Positions 35,571-54,534 of a stretch of 64,000 nucleotides of DNA are shown piece after piece. The notes under the pieces are model-generated. The model did not search any database. It saw nothing but the letters and a program-made list of their open reading frames with translations, and was not told the DNA's origin. Source of the DNA: Acidobacteriota bacterium (lineage in GTDB: Bacteria; Acidobacteriota; Thermoanaerobaculia; Multivoradales; Multivoraceae); NCBI GenBank assembly GCA_028877275.1, contig JAPPFP010000026.1, forward strand, positions 124,001 to 188,000. Reading direction: 5' to 3'. Each line of letters starts with the position of its first letter. Position 1 is the stretch's first letter. A program made the position numbers and the translations under genes.

Positions 35571-37298
35571 ATGAACGGCTCGGCCCGAGCCTTGGGTGTG
35601 TGCGTTCGATCGATCGCGGCCGCCCTCCTGCCCATGGCTTTTCTGGCTTGCGCCGCCACGCCCGACGAGTCTCCCGCGTCTCCGCCCGAGCCGGCCATCC
35701 CCCACGCGGACCTCGCGGAACTCGACCCGCCTCTCGCCCGCGAGCTCGAGGCCCGCCGCGCCGGCCTCGACGCGCTACTCGCTGATCAGGAAGCCAGCAT
35801 CGCCGAGAAGGCCCAGGCCCTCGGCGAACTGGGTCGGCTCTACCAGGCGCACCGCCTGCTGGAACCGGCGCTCGCCTGCTACCGGGAAGCCCACGCGCTG
35901 GATCCCGAGTCCTTCGCCTGGGCCTACTACCTCGGCGTTCTCGCGGCGGGCGCCGGCGACATCGAGACCGCGCGCCCGGCGTTTCGCCGCGCTCTCGATC
36001 TTCGAGCCGACGACGCGCCGACCCTTGTGCGGCTCGCCGACCTCGAGCTCGAACATGGCCGGGTCGACGAGGCCGAACTCCTCTACGTCCGGGCCGCGGT
36101 GGTGGAGGACTCCGCCGCCGTGGCCTATGGGATGGGCCGGGTCGCCGAAGAGCGGGGCGAGTACGCGGAAGCCATCGCGCAGTTCCAGCGGGCGCTGACG
36201 CTTCAGCCGCGCGCTTCCGTCATCCACTACCACCTCGGTCAGGCTTACCGCGAACTGGGTGAGTTCGACCGTGCCGGGGAAGCGCTGGCGCGGAGCGGGC
36301 CGAGCCGTGTCGCGATGGCGGATCCTCTGATGCACGAGTTGACGACGCTCGCCATCGGCGCCCTGCCCCACCTGGACCGGGGCCATGCCGCCGCCCGCGA
36401 GGGTCGGTTGGCCGATGCGGAAGCCGCCTATCGGCAGGCGGTGGCGGCCGACGCAACGAGCGTGCGCGCGCACGAGAGCCTGGCGACACTGCTCGTTCGC
36501 CGTGGCGATCCGGAGGGGGCAATCGAGCACTTCGGCGTCGCGGTACGGCTGGAGCCTGAGAACGCCCGGGCCCACTCGGACCTCGGTGTGCTCCTGGCTG
36601 ATCTGGGGCGAAACGACCGCGCACTTGAGCACCTCGGCCGGGCGGTCGAACTCGAACCCGGGAACGCCGAGGCCCGGTTGGGGCTCGGCGCGGTGCTGGC
36701 GCAGACGGGCAGTTTCGAGGAGGCGGTAGTCGAACTGCAGGCGGCGTTGCGGCAGATCCCGGAAGACAGGCGGACGCCCCGCCTTCATTTTGGCCTAGCG
36801 GAAGCCCTGGTGCGCACCGGCCGGCTAGAGGAAGCGTTGCCGCACTACAGCCGGGTCCGCGAACTCGACCCGACCCAAGCCCTCGCCTGGTTGCGCGAGG
36901 CGACCGTGCTGATGGGCCTGGGGCGTTTCGCGGCGGCCAGGGCGACGCTCGAAGCGCGGCTGCGAGTCGACTCGACGGACGGCCGGGCCGCTCACTCCCT
37001 GGCGAGACTGCTCGCCGGCGCGCCCGATCCGAGCCTCCGCGACGGTCCAAGGGCCATGACGATCGCCGGTGCACTCCTACAGGCCGACAGCGCCGCGCCG
37101 AACGCCGAGACGGCCGCGATGGCGCTGGCCGAGGTGGGCCGCTTCGAGGAGGCGGTCAGCATCCAGCGCACGCTCGTCGAGGAGGCGCGCCGGCGAGGGC
37201 GCACCGGCGAAGAGCGGCGGCTCGCTCGCAACCTGGAACGGTACGAACGAAGTGAAGCCTGCTGCGCGCGTGTAGCGGACGCGTTTCCGCCGTATTGA
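35571..37298 (+). CDS. TPR-repeat lipoprotein
   Basis: Lipobox AFLACAA; repeated TPR units, e.g. AHESLATLLVRRGDPEGAIEHFGVAVRLEPENARAHSDLGVLLADLGRNDRALEHLGRAVELEPGN. Confidence 0.87.
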   Translation: MNGSARALGVCVRSIAAALLPMAFLACAATPDESPASPPEPAIPHADLAELDPPLARELEARRAGLDALLADQEASIAEKAQALGELGRLYQAHRLLEPALACYREAHALDPESFAWAYYLGVLAAGAGDIETARPAFRRALDLRADDAPTLVRLADLELEHGRVDEAELLYVRAAVVEDSAAVAYGMGRVAEERGEYAEAIAQFQRALTLQPRASVIHYHLGQAYRELGEFDRAGEALARSGPSRVAMADPLMHELTTLAIGALPHLDRGHAAAREGRLADAEAAYRQAVAADATSVRAHESLATLLVRRGDPEGAIEHFGVAVRLEPENARAHSDLGVLLADLGRNDRALEHLGRAVELEPGNAEARLGLGAVLAQTGSFEEAVVELQAALRQIPEDRRTPRLHFGLAEALVRTGRLEEALPHYSRVRELDPTQALAWLREATVLMGLGRFAAARATLEARLRVDSTDGRAAHSLARLLAGAPDPSLRDGPRAMTIAGALLQADSAAPNAETAAMALAEVGRFEEAVSIQRTLVEEARRRGRTGEERRLARNLERYERSEACCARVADAFPPY

Positions 37299-37301
37299 GA
37301 A

Positions 37302-37712
37302 CTAACCCGGTCTCAGACCTGTATCGACAAACTCCCGGGGTGAGACGATGCGGACGCCTTGTCTGGCGCTGTCCGGAAAGTGCCGGACGTTGCCGGTGAC
37401 AAGGTAGTCGACCATCGAGGCAACCGCGACCTCCAGGAACGGTTCATCCGCTGGGTCGGGCAGCCGAATCGGTGTCGGCGCCGCAAACGTCAGTTCGCCA
37501 CCGGCTTCGACTTGTAGAAGGAGCGCGCTGACGTCCTCTTCAGAGAACGGGAATCTTGGTCGGCGCAGGACTTCGGCGTACTCGGCGAGGATTCGCGCGT
37601 CGTAGCAGAGGCTTAGCCTGCTCGCGGCGATCAACCCGACTACGGTGCCCGGCGGTCCGAAAGGGGAGAGCAGCCCGGACACCAGGACGTTGGTGTCGAC
37701 GACGATTCTCAC
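37302..37712 (-). CDS. PIN-domain toxin-like protein (type II TA)
   Basis: MRIVVDTNVLVSGLLSPFGPPG...ILAEYAEVLRRPRF...DPADEPFLEVAVASMVDYLVTGNVRHF. Confidence 0.88.
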   Translation of the reverse strand: MRIVVDTNVLVSGLLSPFGPPGTVVGLIAASRLSLCYDARILAEYAEVLRRPRFPFSEEDVSALLLQVEAGGELTFAAPTPIRLPDPADEPFLEVAVASMVDYLVTGNVRHFPDSARQGVRIVSPREFVDTGLRPG

Positions 37713-37996
37713 TTGCGGCGTTGCCGCCGCGCTTCGTTGATCTCAGCGTTGACTTCTTCGAGGCTCCACTGGTCAAGACCGGCCTCTTGCGCTCGGCGCT
37801 GCATGTTGATCACAGCCAGTTGGGCCCGAGCCTGTCGGAGCGCTGCCAGCGTTGCATCGAGGGTCGATGGGGTGGCGGCGGATAGAACCGCTACGGGCTT
37901 GCCGTTGGACGTGACGACGAGGTCCTTCGCTTCGGCCAAGGACTCCCAGATTGCCGCGGAGCGAGTACGTAGATCGCGGATACTGACGAAGTCCAT
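37709..37996 (-). CDS. Phd/YefM-family antitoxin
   Basis: MDFVSIRDLRTRSAAIWESLAEAKDLVVTSNGKPVAVLSA; overlaps the toxin gene by 4 nt. Confidence 0.85.
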   Translation of the reverse strand: MDFVSIRDLRTRSAAIWESLAEAKDLVVTSNGKPVAVLSAATPSTLDATLAALRQARAQLAVINMQRRAQEAGLDQWSLEEVNAEINEARRQRRK

Positions 37997-38026
37997 GAGT
38001 ACCTCTCTTGGCGAGGGTCACAATCG

Positions 38027-38057
38027 GGTACACGAGAGTGACACGATAGTGTGTACC
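38027..38057. promoter_or_regulatory. Operator-like inverted repeat upstream of the TA operon
   Basis: GGTACAC gagagtgacacgatagt GTGTACC; internal tandem ACACGAGAGTG/ACACGATAGTG. Confidence 0.5.
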
Positions 38058-38134
38058 AGTCAAGGCCCGTCCATCGGCACGGCAGGCTATCCAACGTACT
38101 GAGCCGGCGCTCTACGTCCAGAGTGACGGTTTGG

Positions 38135-38167
38135 TGTCGCTTCCGCGACAGGAGAAGGATCTTCTCC
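38135..38167 (+). other. Two back-to-back perfect hairpins upstream of the ACP gene
   Basis: TGTCGC-TTCC-GCGACA followed directly by GGAGAAG-GAT-CTTCTCC. Confidence 0.6.
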
Positions 38168-38227
38168 TTCCGGTCTGGATCCGTAGTACGATCCGGCCCT
38201 TCAACTTCCAACCAAAGGAGCCTCGCT

Positions 38228-38458
38228 GTGAGTGCAACCGAATCCCGCATTCAAGAACTTGCCCGCCAACACCTCGACATCGGAAGGGACCTGGATCTCG
38301 ACGCCGGCCTCCTTTCCTCCGACATCTCGTCGCTCGACGCGGTGGCCTTCGTGAAGAAGGTCGGGGAGGCGTTCGGCGTTGAGGTTCCCCCCGAGGAGGT
38401 TGCCAACTGGAAGAACCTGCGGGACTTCGCCGCGTTTCTCGATTGCAGCGCCAGTTGA
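38228..38458 (+). CDS. Discrete acyl carrier protein
   Basis: ESRIQELARQHLDIGRDLDLDAGLLSSDISSLDAVAFVKKVGEAFGVEVPPEEVANWKNLRDFAAFL; GTG start after AAAGGAG. Confidence 0.85.
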   Translation: MSATESRIQELARQHLDIGRDLDLDAGLLSSDISSLDAVAFVKKVGEAFGVEVPPEEVANWKNLRDFAAFLDCSAS

Positions 38459-38525
38459 GCGCCGCCGGCGGCGGAGCCTGCCTCGATCCTCGGCTCTAGG
38501 CAGGCACCGCGCCGAGCCCTTCCCG

Positions 38526-39248
38526 GTGTTGAGTCGTGCGATTCACAGGTCCGGTCGGGTCACCGTCGTGTACGTCGACCTGGGACCTTCTGCGGCCCGG
38601 GAGCGAGAGGCCCTGACGTGGCTTGACGGCCCGGAGCTGGCCCGGCGGCGCCAGTTCGCGCGATCCGGGCCGCGACGCGAGTTCACTCTCTGCCGCGCGG
38701 CGCTTCGAGCGTTGCTCTGCCGGGATCTCGACTGCGCCAATGAAGAGCTTTCCTTCGGAACCTCCGAACATGGCAAGCCGTTCGCGCTGGTCGGAGGGCT
38801 TCCCGCGCCCGTTTCCTTCAACGTCAGCCACAGCGGCCGGCATGGCCTGATCGCGATCGCGCCACGGGGGCGTATCGGCGTGGACGTGGAAGACCGGAGA
38901 GCGCGCCGCGACATGGACGACGACATCCGCCTCCTCTTCGCCCCCGGGGAACAGGCGGGGCTCGCATCCGCCGAAGGAGACCGCAAGGCCGAGCTGTTCT
39001 ACAGCCTCTGGACGATGAAGGAAGCGCTGGTCAAGGCGGCCGGCGTCGGCCTGAGGATCGACACGACGAGCTTCGAGATCCCCCCGGCGATGAGTCGGGG
39101 CGCGACGAGTTGTCTGGTGCGCCTTCCCGTGGGGCCCTCGGTCAGATGGCGGCTGGAGAACCTCGGCAACCGGCGCTACGCCGCGGCGCTCGCCGTCGAG
39201 GACCCGCCGCCGGACGCCGGGGACAGCCTCGAGCCGCAGTTTGCGTAG
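38526..39248 (+). CDS. 4'-phosphopantetheinyl transferase (Sfp type)
   Basis: FNVSHSGRHGLIAIAPRGRIGVDVEDRRARRDMD...LFYSLWTMKEALVKAAGVGL. Confidence 0.92.
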   Translation: MLSRAIHRSGRVTVVYVDLGPSAAREREALTWLDGPELARRRQFARSGPRREFTLCRAALRALLCRDLDCANEELSFGTSEHGKPFALVGGLPAPVSFNVSHSGRHGLIAIAPRGRIGVDVEDRRARRDMDDDIRLLFAPGEQAGLASAEGDRKAELFYSLWTMKEALVKAAGVGLRIDTTSFEIPPAMSRGATSCLVRLPVGPSVRWRLENLGNRRYAAALAVEDPPPDAGDSLEPQFA

Positions 39249-40146
39249 ACGCGAGCCAAGGCGGTAGCCCGTTGACTGTCTGGAAGGTACCTGAGCCCCT
39301 GGCCCTGGACGAGGTGCGGCTCGATGAGGAGACGGTCACGACGGTACGGCGGCATGGCCGGCCGGACGCACCGCTTCGTCTGGTCCTGAGTCATGGCAAC
39401 GGCCTCGCCATCGACGCCTATTACCCGTTCTGGTCGCTCCTGGCGGACGAGTTCGACCTGGTCGTCTACGACGTCCGAAGCCACGGCTGGAACTCCGTCG
39501 GCGAGCAGACGAGCCACAACATCCCGACGATGATCCACGACCATGACGTCCTCGCCGGAGCCATTGCCGAGCGCTATGGGGACAAGCCGACCGTCGGCGT
39601 GTTCCATTCGCTGACGACGATCGTCGCCATCCTCTCGTTCTCCGACCCGTACTCGGCTCTGGTGCTGTTCGATCCGCCCTTCTGCAAGCCCGCCGCGAGT
39701 GAGACGGAGTTCGACGACGCCGCCGACCGCGCGACGGCGCTGACCCGGCGGAGGGCGTCCTACTTCCAATCCAAAGAGGAGTTCTCGGACCTTCTCCGGT
39801 ACTCCCCGGTCTATGCCCGGGTGCTGCCGGGCGTGCGGGAACTCGTCGCGGCGACGACCCTCAGGCTGGCGGAAGACGGCGAGGGCCGCGAGCTCCGCTG
39901 TCCGCGGGAGTTCGAAGCGCAGGTCTCGGAGTACGTGAGGAGCTTTGCCCCGCTGCTGGATCTGAGCCTGCTTTCCTGCCCGACGAAGGTGATCGGGGCC
40001 GATCCGACCCTGCCGTATGCGTACTTGCCGAGCTTCGATCTCGCGCACATCCGGAACGTGGACTACGACTTCATCGCGGACTCCAGCCACTTCCTGCAAC
40101 TGGAGAAGCCGGCGGAATGCGTCGCCATGCTCCGGGCTTTTCTGCG

Positions 40147-50385
<10,239 letters not shown>

Positions 50386-50392
50386 TGAGAGG

Positions 50393-50410
50393 CCTCCAGT
50401 CGCCTGGAGG
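50393..50410 (-). promoter_or_regulatory. SD-sequestering hairpin in the PKS 5' leader
   Basis: Minus strand CCTCCAG-GCGA-CTGGAGG then CCTCTCA-ATG; the GGAGG Shine-Dalgarno lies in the 3' arm of a 7-bp stem capped by a GNRA tetraloop. Confidence 0.6.
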
Positions 50411-50481
50411 ACACTCTATTCACCGGGAACGTTGCGAGCTAGTCGCGACTTGCTCCTCGCGTTCCGGTGGCGGGCCGTGCT

Positions 50482-52674
50482 TCAGGCAGCCGTCCCCGCT
50501 CCGGCACTCAGCAGGTAGCGATACAGCCTCGCCGTGAGCTTCGGGTCGCTCTCTTCGAGCAGTCGCAGGGCGGCCGCGGTCAGCGTCGCGGTCGTGCAGG
50601 GCTCGTCGGCGACGACCGAGGCCGCCGCTGTCGGGGCGGCGACGGGCGCTCGGGGCTCGACCGCGTCGCCCGGCCCCAGTTGGCGGCGGCGCGCGCCGCC
50701 GGCGTCGAACACGGAAGCCCGTCCGGCGATGATCAACTGGAGCGTGTCGTTCGACTCGCCGACGTCGAGAAGAGCGTCGCCCTCGGCGTGCTCCCGCGTG
50801 TCCAGCCAGTCCCGGAGATCGCCGACGAGCTCCTCGAAGAGGACCTGCCGGTCGAGGTGACGCTCCATGTCGGCGCCCACGGTCTCCAGCAGCGAAAGTT
50901 CTCCGCCCTCCGCGTCGTCGGGCGGCTGGTAGGAGGCGATCAGCACGTCCTCGCAGTGTTCCAGCGCCTGGTCGTCATCGGGAGCGAACACGACGCTGCC
51001 GAAGACCGGCGGCGGCAGGTTCCGCTGCAACTCCATCTCAAGCGTTGCGGGCGCACGACTCATGACCACCTGGGTACCGGCGCGGCGAGCGGCCAGGATG
51101 AAGCGGCACATGGCGCTGACGGTCGAGAAGTCGAGACCGGATACGGCCTTGAAGTCGAGCACGATGCACGCAGGCCTGGGCTCTTCGCCGGGTGACGCCT
51201 GGAGCCGGTCCGCCAGCGGATAGCCGGCGCCGAAGAAGATGTAGCCCCGAAGCCTGTAGCCCCGGACCCGCGGCCCCTCGGACCGCAGGATGGCCCGGTC
51301 CGGTATCGGGCGGACGCGAAGGCTCCGTTCTTCCCGCAGGGAGAAGGTGGCGTCGACGACATCGACCCGACTCAGGCGCACGACGAAGAAGAGGATCGTG
51401 ATCAGCATGCCGATGGCTACGCCTTCAAGGAATCCCAGGGCCAGGATCGTCACGAAGATCACCAGGATGATCGCGTAGTCGCTCGCCGGCAGGCGTTTGC
51501 GGACCTTCAGCAGCCACTGGTCGATCAGTGCCACGCCCGTGAACAGCAGGACCCCGCCCATCAGCGGCACGGGTACGAGGGTCAGCAGGACATCGCCGAA
51601 GATCAACGGCGAGGCGGTGACGACTGCCACCGCGATGCTGGTCGACTTGACGCCGGCGCCGAGCATCAGGTTGCGCAGAGAGGTCGGAACGACGTACGTG
51701 CCGGGCGGCGCGCCGCCGAGACCGGCGGCCAGGCTTCCGAGTCCGACGGCGCCGAACTCCCGGTTCCAGTCCAGCTCGCGACCGGAGGCGAGCTCGATGC
51801 CGCCGATGTACAGGGCGGTGCAGAGCAGGGTCACCAGAATCAGGACGAGGATGTTCGGAATCTGAGGGCCGACCGCGCTCCAGTCGATGCGTGTCGCATC
51901 GTCGAGTGCCATGGGAGGCCACAGGTCCGATCCCGAGATGCCCGCGAACAGGAGGCCCCTGTCCTGCGCCTCCTGGGTCGAAACGCCGAAACGCGCCATA
52001 CCGAAGTGCAGGAGGCCCGCGCCGGCGATGAAGCTCCCCGGCATCAGCAGGGGGCTGGGCCAGCGTCGGCTGGCGAAGTACAGGCCGAGGCCGTAGGCGA
52101 CGCCGACGCCCCAGTTCGTGACGACGAGCGGATCGAACAGCGACGCGAGTGCTTCGGCCTCGAATCGCACCCCCATGAGCGTGAGAGCCACCAGACAGGC
52201 GAGTCCGCCCGTACCGGCGACGAAGCCGGACGAAACGGGGTAGGGAAAGAAGCGGACCAGGTTGGCGAGGCGGAAGCGCTCGATGAAGAGGCAGCAGGCC
52301 GCCGTCGCGACCGAACCCAGAACGATGAGCGCGACCATCGTTGGAAGCAGCTCGTCGCCGGTGGCGGTGAGCGAACCGCCGATCACCCCGAGGGCGATCA
52401 TCGTCGCCATCGTGGGCCCGGCGGCGGCGCCCGCAAAGCCGCTTCTGAGCCCGGTCACCACGCAGGCGGCGGCGGTGCCGAACAGGATCAGCCCGATGCC
52501 CTGGGACAGGTAGGGGGCGAGCTGCCCCGAGAAGGCCAGGCTGACAAGGGCCACCTCGCCGATGATCAGACTGATGCCGGAGACGAAGCCGACCGTCAGC
52601 ACGGTGAACGCTCTTCGGACTGCCGCGTTCGACGCGAGGCCGGCGGGCCCTCTCCGGGGGAGTTCTCCAGTCAT
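50482..52674 (-). CDS. SulP family anion transporter with STAS and C-terminal cNMP-binding-like region
   Basis: Multi-TM SulP-like core, FGAGYPLADRLQ...IVLDFKAVSGLDFSTVSAMCRFILAARRAGTQVVMS (STAS-like), C-terminal LLDVGESNDTLQLIIAGRASVF. Confidence 0.82.
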   Translation of the reverse strand: MTGELPRRGPAGLASNAAVRRAFTVLTVGFVSGISLIIGEVALVSLAFSGQLAPYLSQGIGLILFGTAAACVVTGLRSGFAGAAAGPTMATMIALGVIGGSLTATGDELLPTMVALIVLGSVATAACCLFIERFRLANLVRFFPYPVSSGFVAGTGGLACLVALTLMGVRFEAEALASLFDPLVVTNWGVGVAYGLGLYFASRRWPSPLLMPGSFIAGAGLLHFGMARFGVSTQEAQDRGLLFAGISGSDLWPPMALDDATRIDWSAVGPQIPNILVLILVTLLCTALYIGGIELASGRELDWNREFGAVGLGSLAAGLGGAPPGTYVVPTSLRNLMLGAGVKSTSIAVAVVTASPLIFGDVLLTLVPVPLMGGVLLFTGVALIDQWLLKVRKRLPASDYAIILVIFVTILALGFLEGVAIGMLITILFFVVRLSRVDVVDATFSLREERSLRVRPIPDRAILRSEGPRVRGYRLRGYIFFGAGYPLADRLQASPGEEPRPACIVLDFKAVSGLDFSTVSAMCRFILAARRAGTQVVMSRAPATLEMELQRNLPPPVFGSVVFAPDDDQALEHCEDVLIASYQPPDDAEGGELSLLETVGADMERHLDRQVLFEELVGDLRDWLDTREHAEGDALLDVGESNDTLQLIIAGRASVFDAGGARRRQLGPGDAVEPRAPVAAPTAAASVVADEPCTTATLTAAALRLLEESDPKLTARLYRYLLSAGAGTAA

Positions 52675-52713
52675 CTCGCGCGCCCTTTTCCGGGAGACTA
52701 CTGCGTCCGCAGA

Positions 52714-54534
52714 CTACCCAAGCGGAGCGGCCGGTTCGCGCGAAGCGATCGTCTCTCCCTCTCCCTGGACGAGCGTCCGGTACTCGCCCGACGGCACGTC
52801 CGTCCAGCGCTCGACGGCGCCGTCCGGCCACCGGACCTCGACCTGGGTGACGGCGGCGCCTTCTTCGCTGCCGAGGCCGACCAGCACCCGAGGGTCCCGG
52901 GCGGAGGCGTAGCTGCCGTCGGTGTGGACGTGGCGCCAGATCGGCGGCGCGTCCTGCCGGTGCACCAGGACCTGGGCGCCCAGTGCGTCGCGGTTGTGGG
53001 CTACGAGCCTCAGGGCCAGCCACCGCTCGTCCTGGCCGACCTGGTTGAGCAGCAGGCGGGTCGGCGCGTTGCTGTTGACGACGACGACGTCCAGGTCGCC
53101 GTCGTTGTCGACGTCGCCGAAGGTGGCGGCGCGGCTGACTTCGGACGACTCGAAGACCGGGCCGGCATCGGCCGTGACTTCGGCGAACGTGCCGTCGCCG
53201 AGGTTGTGAAAGAGCTGGTCCGTCTGCCGCAGCGGATAGGGATCGCCAGCCCGGATCAGCGCGTCCATGCCGATCACGGCGCCGTTGACGACGAGCACGT
53301 CGAGCCAGGAGTCGTTGTCGTAGTCGATCCAGCCGATGCCGAAGGCGGTGAACGGCAGGCTCGGCGGTCCAAGTTGGGACGACGCCGACTGGTCCCGGAA
53401 CAGGCCGGCGCCGCCGTTGACGTAGAGGGTGTTCGTCTCCTGCTCCAGGTGGCTGAGCACGATGTCCGGGTCGCCGTCGCCGTCGAAGTCCCCGGCGTCG
53501 ACGCCCATGCCGGCCTCGGGCTGGCCTTCGCGGTTGACGGCGACTCCGGCCAGGAGGGCGTTGTCGGCGAAGGTGCCGTCGCCCCGGTTGATCCAGAGCC
53601 GGTTCCACATCAGGTCGTTCGCGACGTAGAGGTCAATCCAGCGGTCGCCGTTGAAGTCGGCGGCAACGGCCCCCAGCCCCGAACCGGGCTCGGTGCCGAT
53701 TCCCGAGGTGGTCGACACGTCCTCGAAGGTGCCGTCGCCCCGGTTGCGGAAGAGGCTGTCGGCCGCCGGCCGGTAGGCGCCGGGAGCGCAGTAGGTCAGC
53801 ACGCCGCTCGGGAGCGGGCACGGCGTGTTGTCAGCCAGCGAGTAGTCGACGTAGTTGCCGACATAGAGATCCAGCCAGCCGTCGCGGTCGAAGTCGAAGA
53901 ACGCGGCGGCGACGGACCAGCGGGGATCGTCGGCGCCCGAGGCGACCGTGACGTCGTCGAAGGTGCCGTCGCCGCGGTTTCGCAGCAACTGGTTGGAACC
54001 GAAGTTCGTGACGTAGAGATCCGTCCAGCCGTCGTTGTCGAAGTCGCCGGTGGTGACGCCCATGCCGTAGCCGTCGGCTTCGATCCGGCTTGCGCCGGTG
54101 ACGTCGGTGAAACGAAGCGTGGCGCCGGCGGCGCGGGGTTCCAGGTCGTTGCGATAGAGGCGGTCGGTGAGCGGCGTGCCCGGAGGCGGCGGGAACTTGA
54201 GGTTGGGGCCTAGCCCGCGGCCCTGGACGATGTAGACGTCCAGGTCGCCGTCGTTGTCGAAATCGAACAGGGCCGCGCCGCCGCCCATGATCTCGTTGAA
54301 GTAGTGCTCGCCGGACATGCCGTTGAAGTAGACGAAGTCGAGGTTCGCGGCGGGGGCCGCGTCGACGAAGATGGAGGGTTGGGTGGAGGTGGCTGGGTCG
54401 GTGTCGGTTGGTGGGGCGCAGGCGGTGAGGAGAACCAGGTTGAGGGAAAGGCACGCGCTCGCTGCTTTGCGGCATCGCGCTTGGTGCCGGCCAGAAGGCC
54501 GGCGCACCGACGGTCGGCGTGGCAGGGCGCTCAA
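52714..54534 (-). CDS. CRTAC1 family lipoprotein (FG-GAP plus ASPIC/UnbV); start uncertain
   Basis: FVYFNGMSGEHYFNEIMGGGAALFDFDNDGDLDVYIVQG...VEVRWPDGAVERWTDVPSGEY; lipobox VLLTACAP. Confidence 0.87.
   Translation of the reverse strand: MSALPRRPSVRRPSGRHQARCRKAASACLSLNLVLLTACAPPTDTDPATSTQPSIFVDAAPAANLDFVYFNGMSGEHYFNEIMGGGAALFDFDNDGDLDVYIVQGRGLGPNLKFPPPPGTPLTDRLYRNDLEPRAAGATLRFTDVTGASRIEADGYGMGVTTGDFDNDGWTDLYVTNFGSNQLLRNRGDGTFDDVTVASGADDPRWSVAAAFFDFDRDGWLDLYVGNYVDYSLADNTPCPLPSGVLTYCAPGAYRPAADSLFRNRGDGTFEDVSTTSGIGTEPGSGLGAVAADFNGDRWIDLYVANDLMWNRLWINRGDGTFADNALLAGVAVNREGQPEAGMGVDAGDFDGDGDPDIVLSHLEQETNTLYVNGGAGLFRDQSASSQLGPPSLPFTAFGIGWIDYDNDSWLDVLVVNGAVIGMDALIRAGDPYPLRQTDQLFHNLGDGTFAEVTADAGPVFESSEVSRAATFGDVDNDGDLDVVVVNSNAPTRLLLNQVGQDERWLALRLVAHNRDALGAQVLVHRQDAPPIWRHVHTDGSYASARDPRVLVGLGSEEGAAVTQVEVRWPDGAVERWTDVPSGEYRTLVQGEGETIASREPAAPLG
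54483..54508. repeat. Short GC-rich hairpin repeat related to 43-121 and 2806-2883
   Basis: GGTGCCGGCC-AGAA-GGCCGGCGCACC. Confidence 0.65.

Noticed and set aside
32582-35785. 1,067-aa plus-strand ORF
   Set aside because: Antisense to the pentaheme cytochrome with five CXXCH motifs; composition typical of a shadow frame
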